Of a DNA stretch of 13,446 bases, positions 1 to 6,489 are shown one piece after another. Below the pieces are notes generated by a model, which worked only from the letters and a program-made list of their open reading frames with translations, was not told the DNA's origin and did not search any database. How positions within the stretch are numbered: position 1 is the stretch's first letter; the number at the start of each line of letters is the position of its first letter. A program made the position numbers and the translations under genes. Origin of the DNA: Bacillota bacterium (GTDB taxonomy: Bacteria; Bacillota; Clostridia; Peptostreptococcales; Anaerovoracaceae); the NCBI GenBank assembly GCA_016281165.1, contig JAEEIC010000108.1, forward strand, positions 1 to 13,446, given 5' to 3'.

Positions 1-1188
1 AAGATCACATCTGTAGATGTCATAAAGACGAAGAAGACGCAGTACGGCGGGTCCAGCATGGTCTTCTGCCGCGTGAACACCGACGAGGGCATATACGGTT
101 ACGGCGAGGCCGGCGTGCAGATAGGCGATTTCGCCCTCGGTTCTTACGAATTGATAAAGATACTGGCGAAGATGATACTCGGCAGGGATCCTCTGCAGAC
201 CGACGCCATCTACGATTCGCTGACCTCGACCTTCTGGGCCCAGGGCAACGGCGGCGTGATCATGGCCGCGGTCTCGGCCATAGACGTCGCCCTCTGGGAT
301 ATAAAGGGCAAGTACTTCGGCGTCCCCTGCTATGTGCTGCTGGGAGGAAAGCACCGCGATAAGCTGCGCGCCTACGCCAGCCAGCTGCAGGGCGGCTGGA
401 AGGATCCGAACTTCCTTAGGTCCCCCGGCGATCTCGGCTACCTCAAGGAGGCCTGCCTCAAGGCCCTGGACGAGGGCTATGACGCCGTCAAGGTCGATTT
501 CCTCGGCAAGAGGCTCGACGGCAGCAGGATACCCGGCGGCAGAGCCGGCGTGATGCGCAATTATATCCCCAAAGACCTGATGAAGGTCTTCATGTCCAGA
601 GTGGAACGCGTAAGGGAGACCGTGGGTCCCGACGTCGACGTCATCATGGAGAACCACAACAGCACCAACGCTACCACGGCCCTGCAGTTCGCCAGGCTCG
701 CCGAGCCCTATGACATCATGTTCCTGGAGGAGCCCGCCAGCCCCTTCAGCCCCCTGGAATATCAGAGGCTGGCCGCCGGCACGAGCATCCCCCTGGCCAC
801 GGGCGAAAGATCGTACACGAGATGGGGCTTCCTGCCCCTGATCGAGAACGGCAGCCTCTCGGTCATCCAGCCCGATATCACCAACTGCGGCGGCCTCACC
901 GAGTGCCGCAAGATCTGCGATCTGGCCGATACCTTCGGCGTCACCGTGCAGACCCATACCTGCAACTCGCCCATCAGCGTGGCGGCGGCCCTGCACATGG
1001 AGGCGGCGATACCCAACTTCATCATCCATGAGCATCACACCACCAACACGCTCAAGGAGATCACCGATATGTGCGTGTACGACTATCAGCCCGTGGACGG
1101 GTATTTCGACATCCCCGAGCTGCCGGGCCTGGGCAACGAGCTCAGCGAGGAGTGTTTAAGGAGCAGCGTCATCGAGACTGTCAGATAG
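1..1188 (+). CDS. Mandelate racemase/galactonate dehydratase-type enolase-superfamily enzyme, 5' end cut off
   Basis: The reading frame is open from base 1 (KITSVDVIKT...). Family members usually begin M-K-I-T, so probably only the start codon lies outside the window. The N-terminal capping domain covers about residues 1-130, followed by a (beta/alpha)7-beta barrel. Counting from base 1, the barrel shows K164 (AVKVD), E217-N-H219, E243 in FLEEP, E269 in ATGER and H319 in VQTHT. The three presumed Mg ligands are spaced 26 and 26 residues and the two His 100 apart, the same spacing as D183/E209/E235 and H185/H285 in E. coli galactonate dehydratase. This favours an acid-sugar dehydratase of the MR/GalD group, which removes water from an aldonate to give a 2-keto-3-deoxy acid. 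The substrate cannot be read from the sequence. The first ligand is Glu rather than the usual Asp. No sugar kinase, aldolase or transporter is adjacent. Family is very likely; exact reaction is open. Confidence 0.88.
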   Translation, partial: KITSVDVIKTKKTQYGGSSMVFCRVNTDEGIYGYGEAGVQIGDFALGSYELIKILAKMILGRDPLQTDAIYDSLTSTFWAQGNGGVIMAAVSAIDVALWDIKGKYFGVPCYVLLGGKHRDKLRAYASQLQGGWKDPNFLRSPGDLGYLKEACLKALDEGYDAVKVDFLGKRLDGSRIPGGRAGVMRNYIPKDLMKVFMSRVERVRETVGPDVDVIMENHNSTNATTALQFARLAEPYDIMFLEEPASPFSPLEYQRLAAGTSIPLATGERSYTRWGFLPLIENGSLSVIQPDITNCGGLTECRKICDLADTFGVTVQTHTCNSPISVAAALHMEAAIPNFIIHEHHTTNTLKEITDMCVYDYQPVDGYFDIPELPGLGNELSEECLRSSVIETVR

Positions 1189-1195
1189 CCCGCGC

Positions 1196-1225
1196 TTTAC
1201 GGCGCCGTCCTTTCGGTAGTATAAT
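1196..1225 (+). promoter_or_regulatory. Putative sigma-A promoter for the GNAT gene
   Basis: A perfect TATAAT (1220-1225) lies 18 bp after TTTACG (1196-1201, four of six matches to TTGACA), just downstream of the dehydratase stop. Transcription would start near 1232 and give a leader of about 50 nt containing a run of seven T (1242-1248). The AAGGAG at 1271-1276 is the ribosome binding site. It suggests the downstream genes need not depend on read-through from the dehydratase. Inferred from sequence only. Confidence 0.55.
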
Positions 1226-1280
1226 GAGCGGTAGATCTTAGTTTTTTTGTAAGGCCGGGCGCTTTACAGAAAGGAGTTTT

Positions 1281-2132
1281 ATGTCAGTCATTTGCAGAAG
1301 AGCGGGCTGGGCGGATATCCCCGACCTGCTGCACGTAGAGTACAAGACCATGCCGGGCCACAAGTACCTGGCCGCCGTGAGAGAAAAATTCCTCGATCCT
1401 TCGCAGGGCGTGCTTCTCGCCGCCGAGGTCGACGGCGTCATCGCCGGTGTCGCCCATCTCGCCTTCCTCTGCGACGGGGGGAGCTGGTTCGAGGTCTTGA
1501 GAGTCACTCCCGAGTATCAGAAGAAGGGCTGCGGCACCGCCATGTGGGCCGAGGCCTTCAAGATCTGCGAGGAGAAGAAGCTCGCGAATATCAGGATGTA
1601 CACGGGCTACAAGAACGTGACCTCCAGAAAGCTGGCCGAGCGCTTCGGTCTTGCCCTCACCTGCCAGACCAGGGAAGGAGTCCTCTCTTTGGAGGACGTC
1701 CCCGAGGACGCCGATCTTTCCGCCGCCGAGGGCTTCGTTCCCGTAAAGAGCCCCGAAAGAGCGGCGGAGCTGGCCTCCTCACTGCTCGGAAGCTACGGCG
1801 GATATTTCTGCCGCAACCGCACCTTCTGGGAGATGGGCCCCGCTCTCTGGCAGGATCTCATCGCCCAGGGCAGCCTCTTTGAGAAGGACGGCAGCATGGT
1901 CGATATCGGCGCCCGCATGGAGCTGCACAAGGGCTTCCAGATGGGCCTCGCCGGAGGCGACATAAAGGCCTGCGCCGCGATGGCGAAGAAGATGCTCGTC
2001 CACACCGGCCTTCCCGCCGTGACCGCCATGATACCCTCGGCCGACGAGGCTCTCAAAGAGAGCCTTGAGAAGGAAGGCTTCGTCTTCCCTGAGGTGCAGA
2101 TCATAATGCTCGAAAAGAAGTTCAGCTGGTAA
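1281..2132 (+). CDS. GNAT-family N-acetyltransferase, tandem-domain form
   Basis: The 283-residue protein has a clear GNAT fold in its first half. A beta-strand pair around residues 44-75 leads into the acetyl-CoA pyrophosphate loop Q80-K-K-G-C-G-T (R/Q-x-x-G-x-G/A type). It is followed by the helix AMWAEAFKICEEK and the 'NxxSxKLAERFGL' segment near 112-124 that closes the canonical domain. Residues 155-283 are about a second GNAT length and end like a GNAT domain (A..LKESLEKEGFVF...IIMLEKKF). They lack a second Q/RxxGxG loop, so this looks like a degenerate, possibly substrate-binding, second copy. It transfers acetyl from acetyl-CoA to an amine of unknown identity. AAGGAG sits four bases before the ATG. 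The gene precedes pepT by 45 bp, so a peptide- or amino-acid-related substrate is plausible but unproven. GNAT assignment is strong; substrate unknown. Confidence 0.85.
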   Translation: MSVICRRAGWADIPDLLHVEYKTMPGHKYLAAVREKFLDPSQGVLLAAEVDGVIAGVAHLAFLCDGGSWFEVLRVTPEYQKKGCGTAMWAEAFKICEEKKLANIRMYTGYKNVTSRKLAERFGLALTCQTREGVLSLEDVPEDADLSAAEGFVPVKSPERAAELASSLLGSYGGYFCRNRTFWEMGPALWQDLIAQGSLFEKDGSMVDIGARMELHKGFQMGLAGGDIKACAAMAKKMLVHTGLPAVTAMIPSADEALKESLEKEGFVFPEVQIIMLEKKFSW

Positions 2133-2135
2133 CTG

Positions 2136-2165
2136 CCGGGAAGTCCCGGATCGATATCGCGATAT
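2136..2165 (+). promoter_or_regulatory. Small hairpin plus 12-bp palindrome in the pepT leader
   Basis: The 45-bp gap between the acetyltransferase and pepT holds a five-base-pair stem CCGGG/CCCGG with a four-base loop (2136-2149). It is followed by a perfect 12-bp palindrome, ATATCGCGATAT (2154-2165), which abuts the AAGGAGG of pepT (2166-2172). There is no T run, so it is not a standard terminator. The palindrome could be an operator, or could form a structure that affects access to the ribosome binding site. Neither role can be shown here. Confidence 0.35.
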
Positions 2166-2177
2166 AAGGAGGATATT

Positions 2178-3389
2178 ATGGACCTTACCGAACGCTTTCT
2201 CAAATACGTAGCCGTCTATACCCATTCCGCCAAGGATGTCAAGAAAGACCCGACCACTGAGAGGCAGTGGGATCTGGCGAAGATCCTGGTCGAGGATCTC
2301 AAGGAGATAGGCTGCGCCGACGCCAGAGTCGACGAGTGGTGCAGAGTCTACGCCACCTGCCCCGCCAGCAAGGGCTGGGAGGACGTTCCCGCCATCGGCT
2401 TCGTCGCCCACATGGACACCGTGGTCGACGCTCCCGGAGACAATATCAAGCCCCGCATCGTCCACTATGAGGGCGGAGACATCGTCCTTTCCGAGGGCAT
2501 CGTCACCTCCCCCAAGGACTATCCCTTCATGCAGAACTACATCGGCCACGACCTCATCGTCACCGACGGCACCACGCTTCTGGGAGCCGACGACAAGGCC
2601 GGCATCGCCGAGATCATGGATATGGTGCAGCGCTTCCAGCAGCATCCCGAGATCGGCCACAGGAAGGTCGCCATCTGCTTCACTCCCGATGAGGAGGTCG
2701 GACGCGGCCCCATGCACTTCGATTACGAAGGCTTCGGCGCCAAGATGGGCTACACCGTGGACGGCGGCGCTTTAGGCGGGGTCTGCTACGAGACCTTCAA
2801 CGCGGCCAACGGCGTCATCACCATCAAGGGCTTCAACATCCACCCGGGCAGCGCCAAGAACAAGATGAAGAACGCGGTCAAGATCGCGGCCCGCTTCATC
2901 ACCATGCTCCCCGACGCCGAGTCTCCCGAGCACACCGAGGGCTTCGAGGGCTACTATCACGTGGGAGACCTTGAAGGCAACGAGAGCGGCGCCAGGATGC
3001 ACATCATCGTCCGCGACCACGACAAGGTAAAGTTCGAGGCGAGAAAGGTCTTCGTCCACAACCTGGTGGACTATCTCAACAGCGTCTACGGCGAAGGCAC
3101 CGTGACCCTCGAGCTCGAAGACGTCTACTACAACATGAAGGAGATGATCCTGCCCCACATGGAGCTCATCGACAACGCCATGAAGGCCATGCAGTCGGTG
3201 GGAGCGACTCCCAGGATCGAGGCGGCCAGAGGTGGCACCGACGGCGCGACCTTCTCCTACGGCGGCATGCCCTGCCCCAACCTCTCCACCGGCGGCGAGA
3301 ACGCTCACGGCGTCAAGGAGTTCTGCTCCATCAACGATATGAAGAAGATGGTCGACGTGCTCCAGTTCATCGCCTGCTCGAAGGAGTAG
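2178..3389 (+). CDS. pepT: Peptidase T (tripeptide aminopeptidase)
   Basis: A cytoplasmic zinc aminopeptidase of family M20B that releases the N-terminal residue from tripeptides. The 403-residue length matches the family. The clan-MH motifs are all present in order: H78-M-D80 (first Zn ligand and its partner Asp), G136-A-D-D-K-A-G (bridging Asp), D171-E172-E173-V-G-R-G (catalytic Glu and Zn ligand), Y192-T-V-D195-G-G (Zn ligand), the lid-domain HPG at 222-224, A350-R-G-G-T-D-G, and G373-E-N-A-H377-G (last Zn ligand). These track the H78/D140/E173/E174/D196/H379 set known from enteric PepT with shifts of at most two residues. The lid/dimerisation domain is about 210-320. The ribosome binding site AAGGAGG (2166-2172) is five bases upstream of the ATG. 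Only six bases separate its stop from the ABC transporter start, so the two are co-transcribed. No key residue is missing. Confidence 0.95.
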   Translation: MDLTERFLKYVAVYTHSAKDVKKDPTTERQWDLAKILVEDLKEIGCADARVDEWCRVYATCPASKGWEDVPAIGFVAHMDTVVDAPGDNIKPRIVHYEGGDIVLSEGIVTSPKDYPFMQNYIGHDLIVTDGTTLLGADDKAGIAEIMDMVQRFQQHPEIGHRKVAICFTPDEEVGRGPMHFDYEGFGAKMGYTVDGGALGGVCYETFNAANGVITIKGFNIHPGSAKNKMKNAVKIAARFITMLPDAESPEHTEGFEGYYHVGDLEGNESGARMHIIVRDHDKVKFEARKVFVHNLVDYLNSVYGEGTVTLELEDVYYNMKEMILPHMELIDNAMKAMQSVGATPRIEAARGGTDGATFSYGGMPCPNLSTGGENAHGVKEFCSINDMKKMVDVLQFIACSKE

Positions 3390-3395
3390 AAGGCC

Positions 3396-5240
3396 ATGCC
3401 CGCTCCGGGCGGCCGTCAGGGCCCCAGAGGCTTCCTCACCGATGAGGAGAAAAAGAATATGCCCAAGGTGACGGGGGCGCTGCTCAAGAGGATACTCTCC
3501 TACCTGCTCCCCTACTGGCCCCAGTTCCTGCTGGTATTCGTGGTGATACTGATATCGGCGGCGGTGGGCCTGCTGCCCTCGATCATTACGGGAAAGATCG
3601 TCGATCAGGCTCTGGTCGGAAAAGACCTGAAGCTGCTCGTCAGGCTGCTGCTTCTGGCCTTCGCGACCCTCACGGCCTCGCAGGTCATAGGGGTGCTCGA
3701 GAGCTACATCAACGCCTGGATCTCCCAGCGCATCATCTTCGACATGAAGAACCAGATGTACGACCACCTGCAGCACATGCCCCACTCCTTCTTCACCTCG
3801 GAGAAGCAGGGAGACATCATCACCCGCATGGATACCGATATCAGCGGGGTGAGCAGCGTCATCTCCGGCACCCTCTCGAGCATCGTGAGCAACACGGCGA
3901 CGGTCATCACCACCCTGATCGCCCTCTTCACCATGAGCTGGAGGCTGGCGGTCGTCGGCATCGTCGTCATCCCCCTGCTGATCGTCCCTACCAGGAGCGT
4001 GGGGCAGAGCCGCTGGAAGCTGCTCTCGCAGAACCAGGCCAAGAAGGACGAGATGAACCAGGTGATCAACGAGACTCTCTCGGTCTCGGGCTCCATGCTG
4101 GTGAAGCTCTTCACCAGAGAGGAGAAGGAATACGCCAGGTTCGTGGCCCTGAACGAGGAGATCACCGGCCTCGCCCTCAAGGAACAGAGGAGCGGCAAGT
4201 GGTTTAGGGTGGTCATGGGCATGTTCACCCAGCTCGGGCCCCTGCTCATCTACTTCACGGGCGGCTGGCTCATCATCTCCAGAGGCGACACCAGCCTCAC
4301 CGTGGGCACCATCACCGCCACCGTGGCCCTGATCAACAGGCTCTACATGCCGGTGAGCTCGCTGCTCAACATACACGTGGACTTCACCAGGTCCCTCGCC
4401 CTCTTCACCCGCATCTTCGACTACTTCGACATGGAGAACCCCATCAAGGCGCCGGAGAACGGGAAGAAGCCCGACATGGACCTGGCGGAGATCAGATACG
4501 AACACGTGAGCTTTTCCTACAGCCCCGAAAAGCCCCTGCTGACCGACATCGACTTCACCGTCCCCGGCGGGAAGATGTACGCCATCGTGGGCCCCTCGGG
4601 CTCGGGCAAATCCACGGTCGTGAACCTCATCCCCAGGCTCTATGACGTCTGCGGCGGCAGGGTCACCGTCAGCGGGGTCGACGTGAGAGACATAGACCTC
4701 AAGTACCTGCGCGAGAACATCGGCATGGTCACCCAGGAGGCCTATCTCTTCAACGGCACCATCAAGGACAACCTGCTCTGCGCCAAAGACGACGCCACCA
4801 TGGACGAGATCGTCGCCGCCTGCAAGACGGCGAGCATCCACGACTTCATAATCTCGCAGCCGGACGGCTACGATACCGAGGTCGGGAACAGGGGGCTCAA
4901 GCTCTCGGGCGGCGAAAAGCAGAGGATCTCGATCGCCAGGACCATACTGAAGGACCCGAGGATACTCATACTCGACGAGGCGACCTCGGCCCTCGATTCC
5001 ATCTCCGAGAACGCCATCCAGGACGCCCTCGAGGCCATCATGGCCGGCCGCACCAGCATCGTCATCGCCCACAGGCTCTCGACCATACTCAAGGCCGACA
5101 AGATCATGGTCGTAAAGGACGGCGTGATCGCCGAGATCGGCAGCCACGACGAGCTGCTCGAGAAGAACGGAGTGTACAAGGAGCTCTACGAGACCCAGTT
5201 CAGAAAGGTGCTCGAATACGAGTCCGAACGCAAGCAGTAG
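3396..5240 (+). CDS. ABC exporter half-transporter, fused membrane and ATPase domains
   Basis: A type IV (exporter) ABC half-transporter of 614 residues, expected to work as a dimer in the cytoplasmic membrane and to use ATP to move a substrate outward. Six hydrophobic segments lie at about 42-64, 80-103, 156-178, 184-200, 271-294 and 300-325. The nucleotide-binding domain follows from about 365. It has Walker A G399-P-S-G-S-G-K-S-T407, Q-loop Q447, signature L503-S-G-G-E, Walker B I523-L-I-L-D-E528, D-loop SALD and H-loop H559. All catalytic residues are intact. The chosen ATG uses AAGGAG (3381-3386), which lies inside the end of pepT. A second ATG at 3459 (MPKVTGALLKR) has its own GAGGAG and cannot be excluded; it would remove a 21-residue polar leader. 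The fold resembles BmrA/MsbA-type multidrug or lipid exporters. The substrate cannot be told, but its place between two peptidase genes hints at peptides or peptide-like compounds. Confidence 0.93.
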   Translation: MPAPGGRQGPRGFLTDEEKKNMPKVTGALLKRILSYLLPYWPQFLLVFVVILISAAVGLLPSIITGKIVDQALVGKDLKLLVRLLLLAFATLTASQVIGVLESYINAWISQRIIFDMKNQMYDHLQHMPHSFFTSEKQGDIITRMDTDISGVSSVISGTLSSIVSNTATVITTLIALFTMSWRLAVVGIVVIPLLIVPTRSVGQSRWKLLSQNQAKKDEMNQVINETLSVSGSMLVKLFTREEKEYARFVALNEEITGLALKEQRSGKWFRVVMGMFTQLGPLLIYFTGGWLIISRGDTSLTVGTITATVALINRLYMPVSSLLNIHVDFTRSLALFTRIFDYFDMENPIKAPENGKKPDMDLAEIRYEHVSFSYSPEKPLLTDIDFTVPGGKMYAIVGPSGSGKSTVVNLIPRLYDVCGGRVTVSGVDVRDIDLKYLRENIGMVTQEAYLFNGTIKDNLLCAKDDATMDEIVAACKTASIHDFIISQPDGYDTEVGNRGLKLSGGEKQRISIARTILKDPRILILDEATSALDSISENAIQDALEAIMAGRTSIVIAHRLSTILKADKIMVVKDGVIAEIGSHDELLEKNGVYKELYETQFRKVLEYESERKQ

Positions 5241-5260
5241 CGCGGGGAAATGTCCCCGCG
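5241..5260 (+). promoter_or_regulatory. Perfect 8-bp GC-rich hairpin between the transporter and M42 genes
   Basis: Directly after the transporter stop codon, CGCGGGGA (5241-5248) and TCCCCGCG (5253-5260) pair perfectly around the loop AATG. The following bases are AAACAGGAGG, with no T run, so it is a poor intrinsic terminator. It ends four bases before the AGGAGG of the next gene. It could protect or end-process the upstream mRNA, act as a partial attenuator, or modulate translation of the peptidase. An ATG inside the loop (5250) is unlikely to be used. Confidence 0.5.
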
Positions 5261-5276
5261 AAACAGGAGGAACAAA

Positions 5277-6359
5277 ATGAAAGTCTGCGAAAGACAGCTC
5301 GGTATAATCCAGAAGATAGTCGACGCCCCGGGCCCCTCGGGCTTTGAGGACGAGGTCCTCAAGGTCGCCAGAGAAGCGGCCTCGTGGATGCCCCGCATCG
5401 AAGAGGACGCCATGAGGAACCTCTTCCTCTACCGCAAGGAGCACGACGGGAGCAAGCCCGTCGTCATGCTCGACGCCCACAGCGACGAGGTCGGCTTCGT
5501 GGTCCATTCGATCAAGCCCAGCGGCTGCCTAAGGTTCGTCCCCGACGGGGGCTGGAGCACCAGCGGTCTGCCCTCATCGAAGGTGCTGGTGAGGAACGCC
5601 CTGGGAGAATACATCCCCGGCATCATCGCCCTCAAGCCCGTGCACTTCATGACTCAGGCCGAAAGAGCGGGAGGTAATATCGAGATCTCGTCCCTGGTGA
5701 TCGACATCGGCGCGACCTCAAGACAGGAAGCGATCGAGAAGTTCCACATCAGGATAGGCGAGCCCGTGGTGCCCTCCGCGAAGTTCGAATATGACGAGAA
5801 GAACGACCTGATGTTCGGCAAGGCCTTCGACTGCCGCATCGGCTGCGCCGCCCTCATCGAGACCCTCAGAAGGCTCGACGGCCTCGACCTTCCCTTCGAC
5901 GTGGTCGGAGTCCTCTCCGCCCAGGAGGAGGTAGGCGAGAGAGGCTGCAAGGTCGCGGTCAACAAAGTGAAGCCCGCCATCGCCATCGCCTTCGAGGGCT
6001 GCCCGGCGGACGACACCTTCACCGAGCCCTACGCCATCCAGACCGCCCTTAAAAAAGGTCCCATGATCAGGCACCTCGACCGCTCCATCATCTGCTCGCC
6101 CAGATTCCAGCGCTACACTCTTGACCTCGCGGCCGAGAAAGGCCTCGCCATCCAGGAGTCCGTGCGCGAAGGCGGCGGCAACAACGGCGCCGTGATCCAG
6201 ACCGCTCTCGACGGCACCCCGGTCATAGTCGCCGGCGTCCCCGTCAGATACATCCACACCATGAACTGCATCACCTCCTACTTCGACTACGAGGCCACCG
6301 TGCAGCTCGCCGTGGAGGTCATCAAGTCCCTCACCCCCGAGATCGTGAAGGGCTTCTAA
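5277..6359 (+). CDS. M42-family metallo-aminopeptidase
   Basis: A cytoplasmic clan-MH dimetal peptidase of family M42 (TET/PepA/FrvX group), usually a dodecameric shell that trims short peptides. I chose the ATG at 5277, giving 360 residues, because AGGAGG (5265-5270) sits six bases before it and the domain begins at once (LGIIQKIVDAPGPSGFED). The ATG at 5250 lies in a hairpin loop and adds only basic filler. Active-site residues: H68-S-D70, D185 (FDCRIG), E217-E218 (AQEEVGERG), E240 (AIAFEG) and H327 (RYIHT). The numbering almost matches the archaeal TET enzyme (H68, D182, E212/E213, D235, H323). Residues 75-165 form the inserted dimerisation domain. The D235-equivalent ligand is Glu here, set 22 residues after E218 as expected. 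GGNNGA (300-305) matches the family. A strong terminator ends the operon 25 bases after the stop. Exact peptide specificity is unknown. Confidence 0.9.
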   Translation: MKVCERQLGIIQKIVDAPGPSGFEDEVLKVAREAASWMPRIEEDAMRNLFLYRKEHDGSKPVVMLDAHSDEVGFVVHSIKPSGCLRFVPDGGWSTSGLPSSKVLVRNALGEYIPGIIALKPVHFMTQAERAGGNIEISSLVIDIGATSRQEAIEKFHIRIGEPVVPSAKFEYDEKNDLMFGKAFDCRIGCAALIETLRRLDGLDLPFDVVGVLSAQEEVGERGCKVAVNKVKPAIAIAFEGCPADDTFTEPYAIQTALKKGPMIRHLDRSIICSPRFQRYTLDLAAEKGLAIQESVREGGGNNGAVIQTALDGTPVIVAGVPVRYIHTMNCITSYFDYEATVQLAVEVIKSLTPEIVKGF

Positions 6360-6383
6360 AAGAATTACAGGCAGAAATGAGAC

Positions 6384-6418
6384 GCCCCGCGGGATATCCT
6401 TTCCCGCGGGGCATTTTT
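6384..6418 (+). terminator. Intrinsic terminator after the M42 peptidase gene
   Basis: A perfect 11-bp GC-rich stem, GCCCCGCGGGA (6384-6394) with TCCCGCGGGGC (6402-6412), has a seven-base loop and is followed by A and TTTTT (6414-6418). It closes the rightward run of genes. On the opposite strand the stem is not followed by T residues, so it is not a convincing terminator for the convergent maturase gene. Confidence 0.9.
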
Positions 6419-6489
6419 GTTCCCGGCGTCAGGGAGCCTTTTCGCGGCTTCGGCCTTGCCATGAGGTATACGTCCGGATCATACGATCT

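Noticed and set aside
1225..1248. A run of seven T (1242-1248) after the dehydratase gene as a terminator.
   Set aside because: No convincing stem precedes it, and it falls downstream of a TATAAT in what looks like the next gene's leader.
1192..1267. GCGCTTTAC occurs twice (1192-1200 and 1259-1267), flanking the proposed GNAT promoter.
   Set aside because: Nine bases repeated once is too little to claim a binding-site pair; one copy is partly the -35 region.
5250..5276. Upstream ATG for the M42 peptidase giving nine extra residues.
   Set aside because: It lies in the loop of an 8-bp hairpin and has no ribosome binding site, whereas the ATG at 5277 has AGGAGG at six bases.
2772..5507. A 911-residue open frame on the minus strand, antisense to pepT, the transporter and the M42 gene.
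   Set aside because: Its protein is repetitive His/Asp/Gly/Val/Leu-rich sequence typical of a mirrored high-GC3 gene. It has no recognisable domain and it covers three genes with intact motifs.
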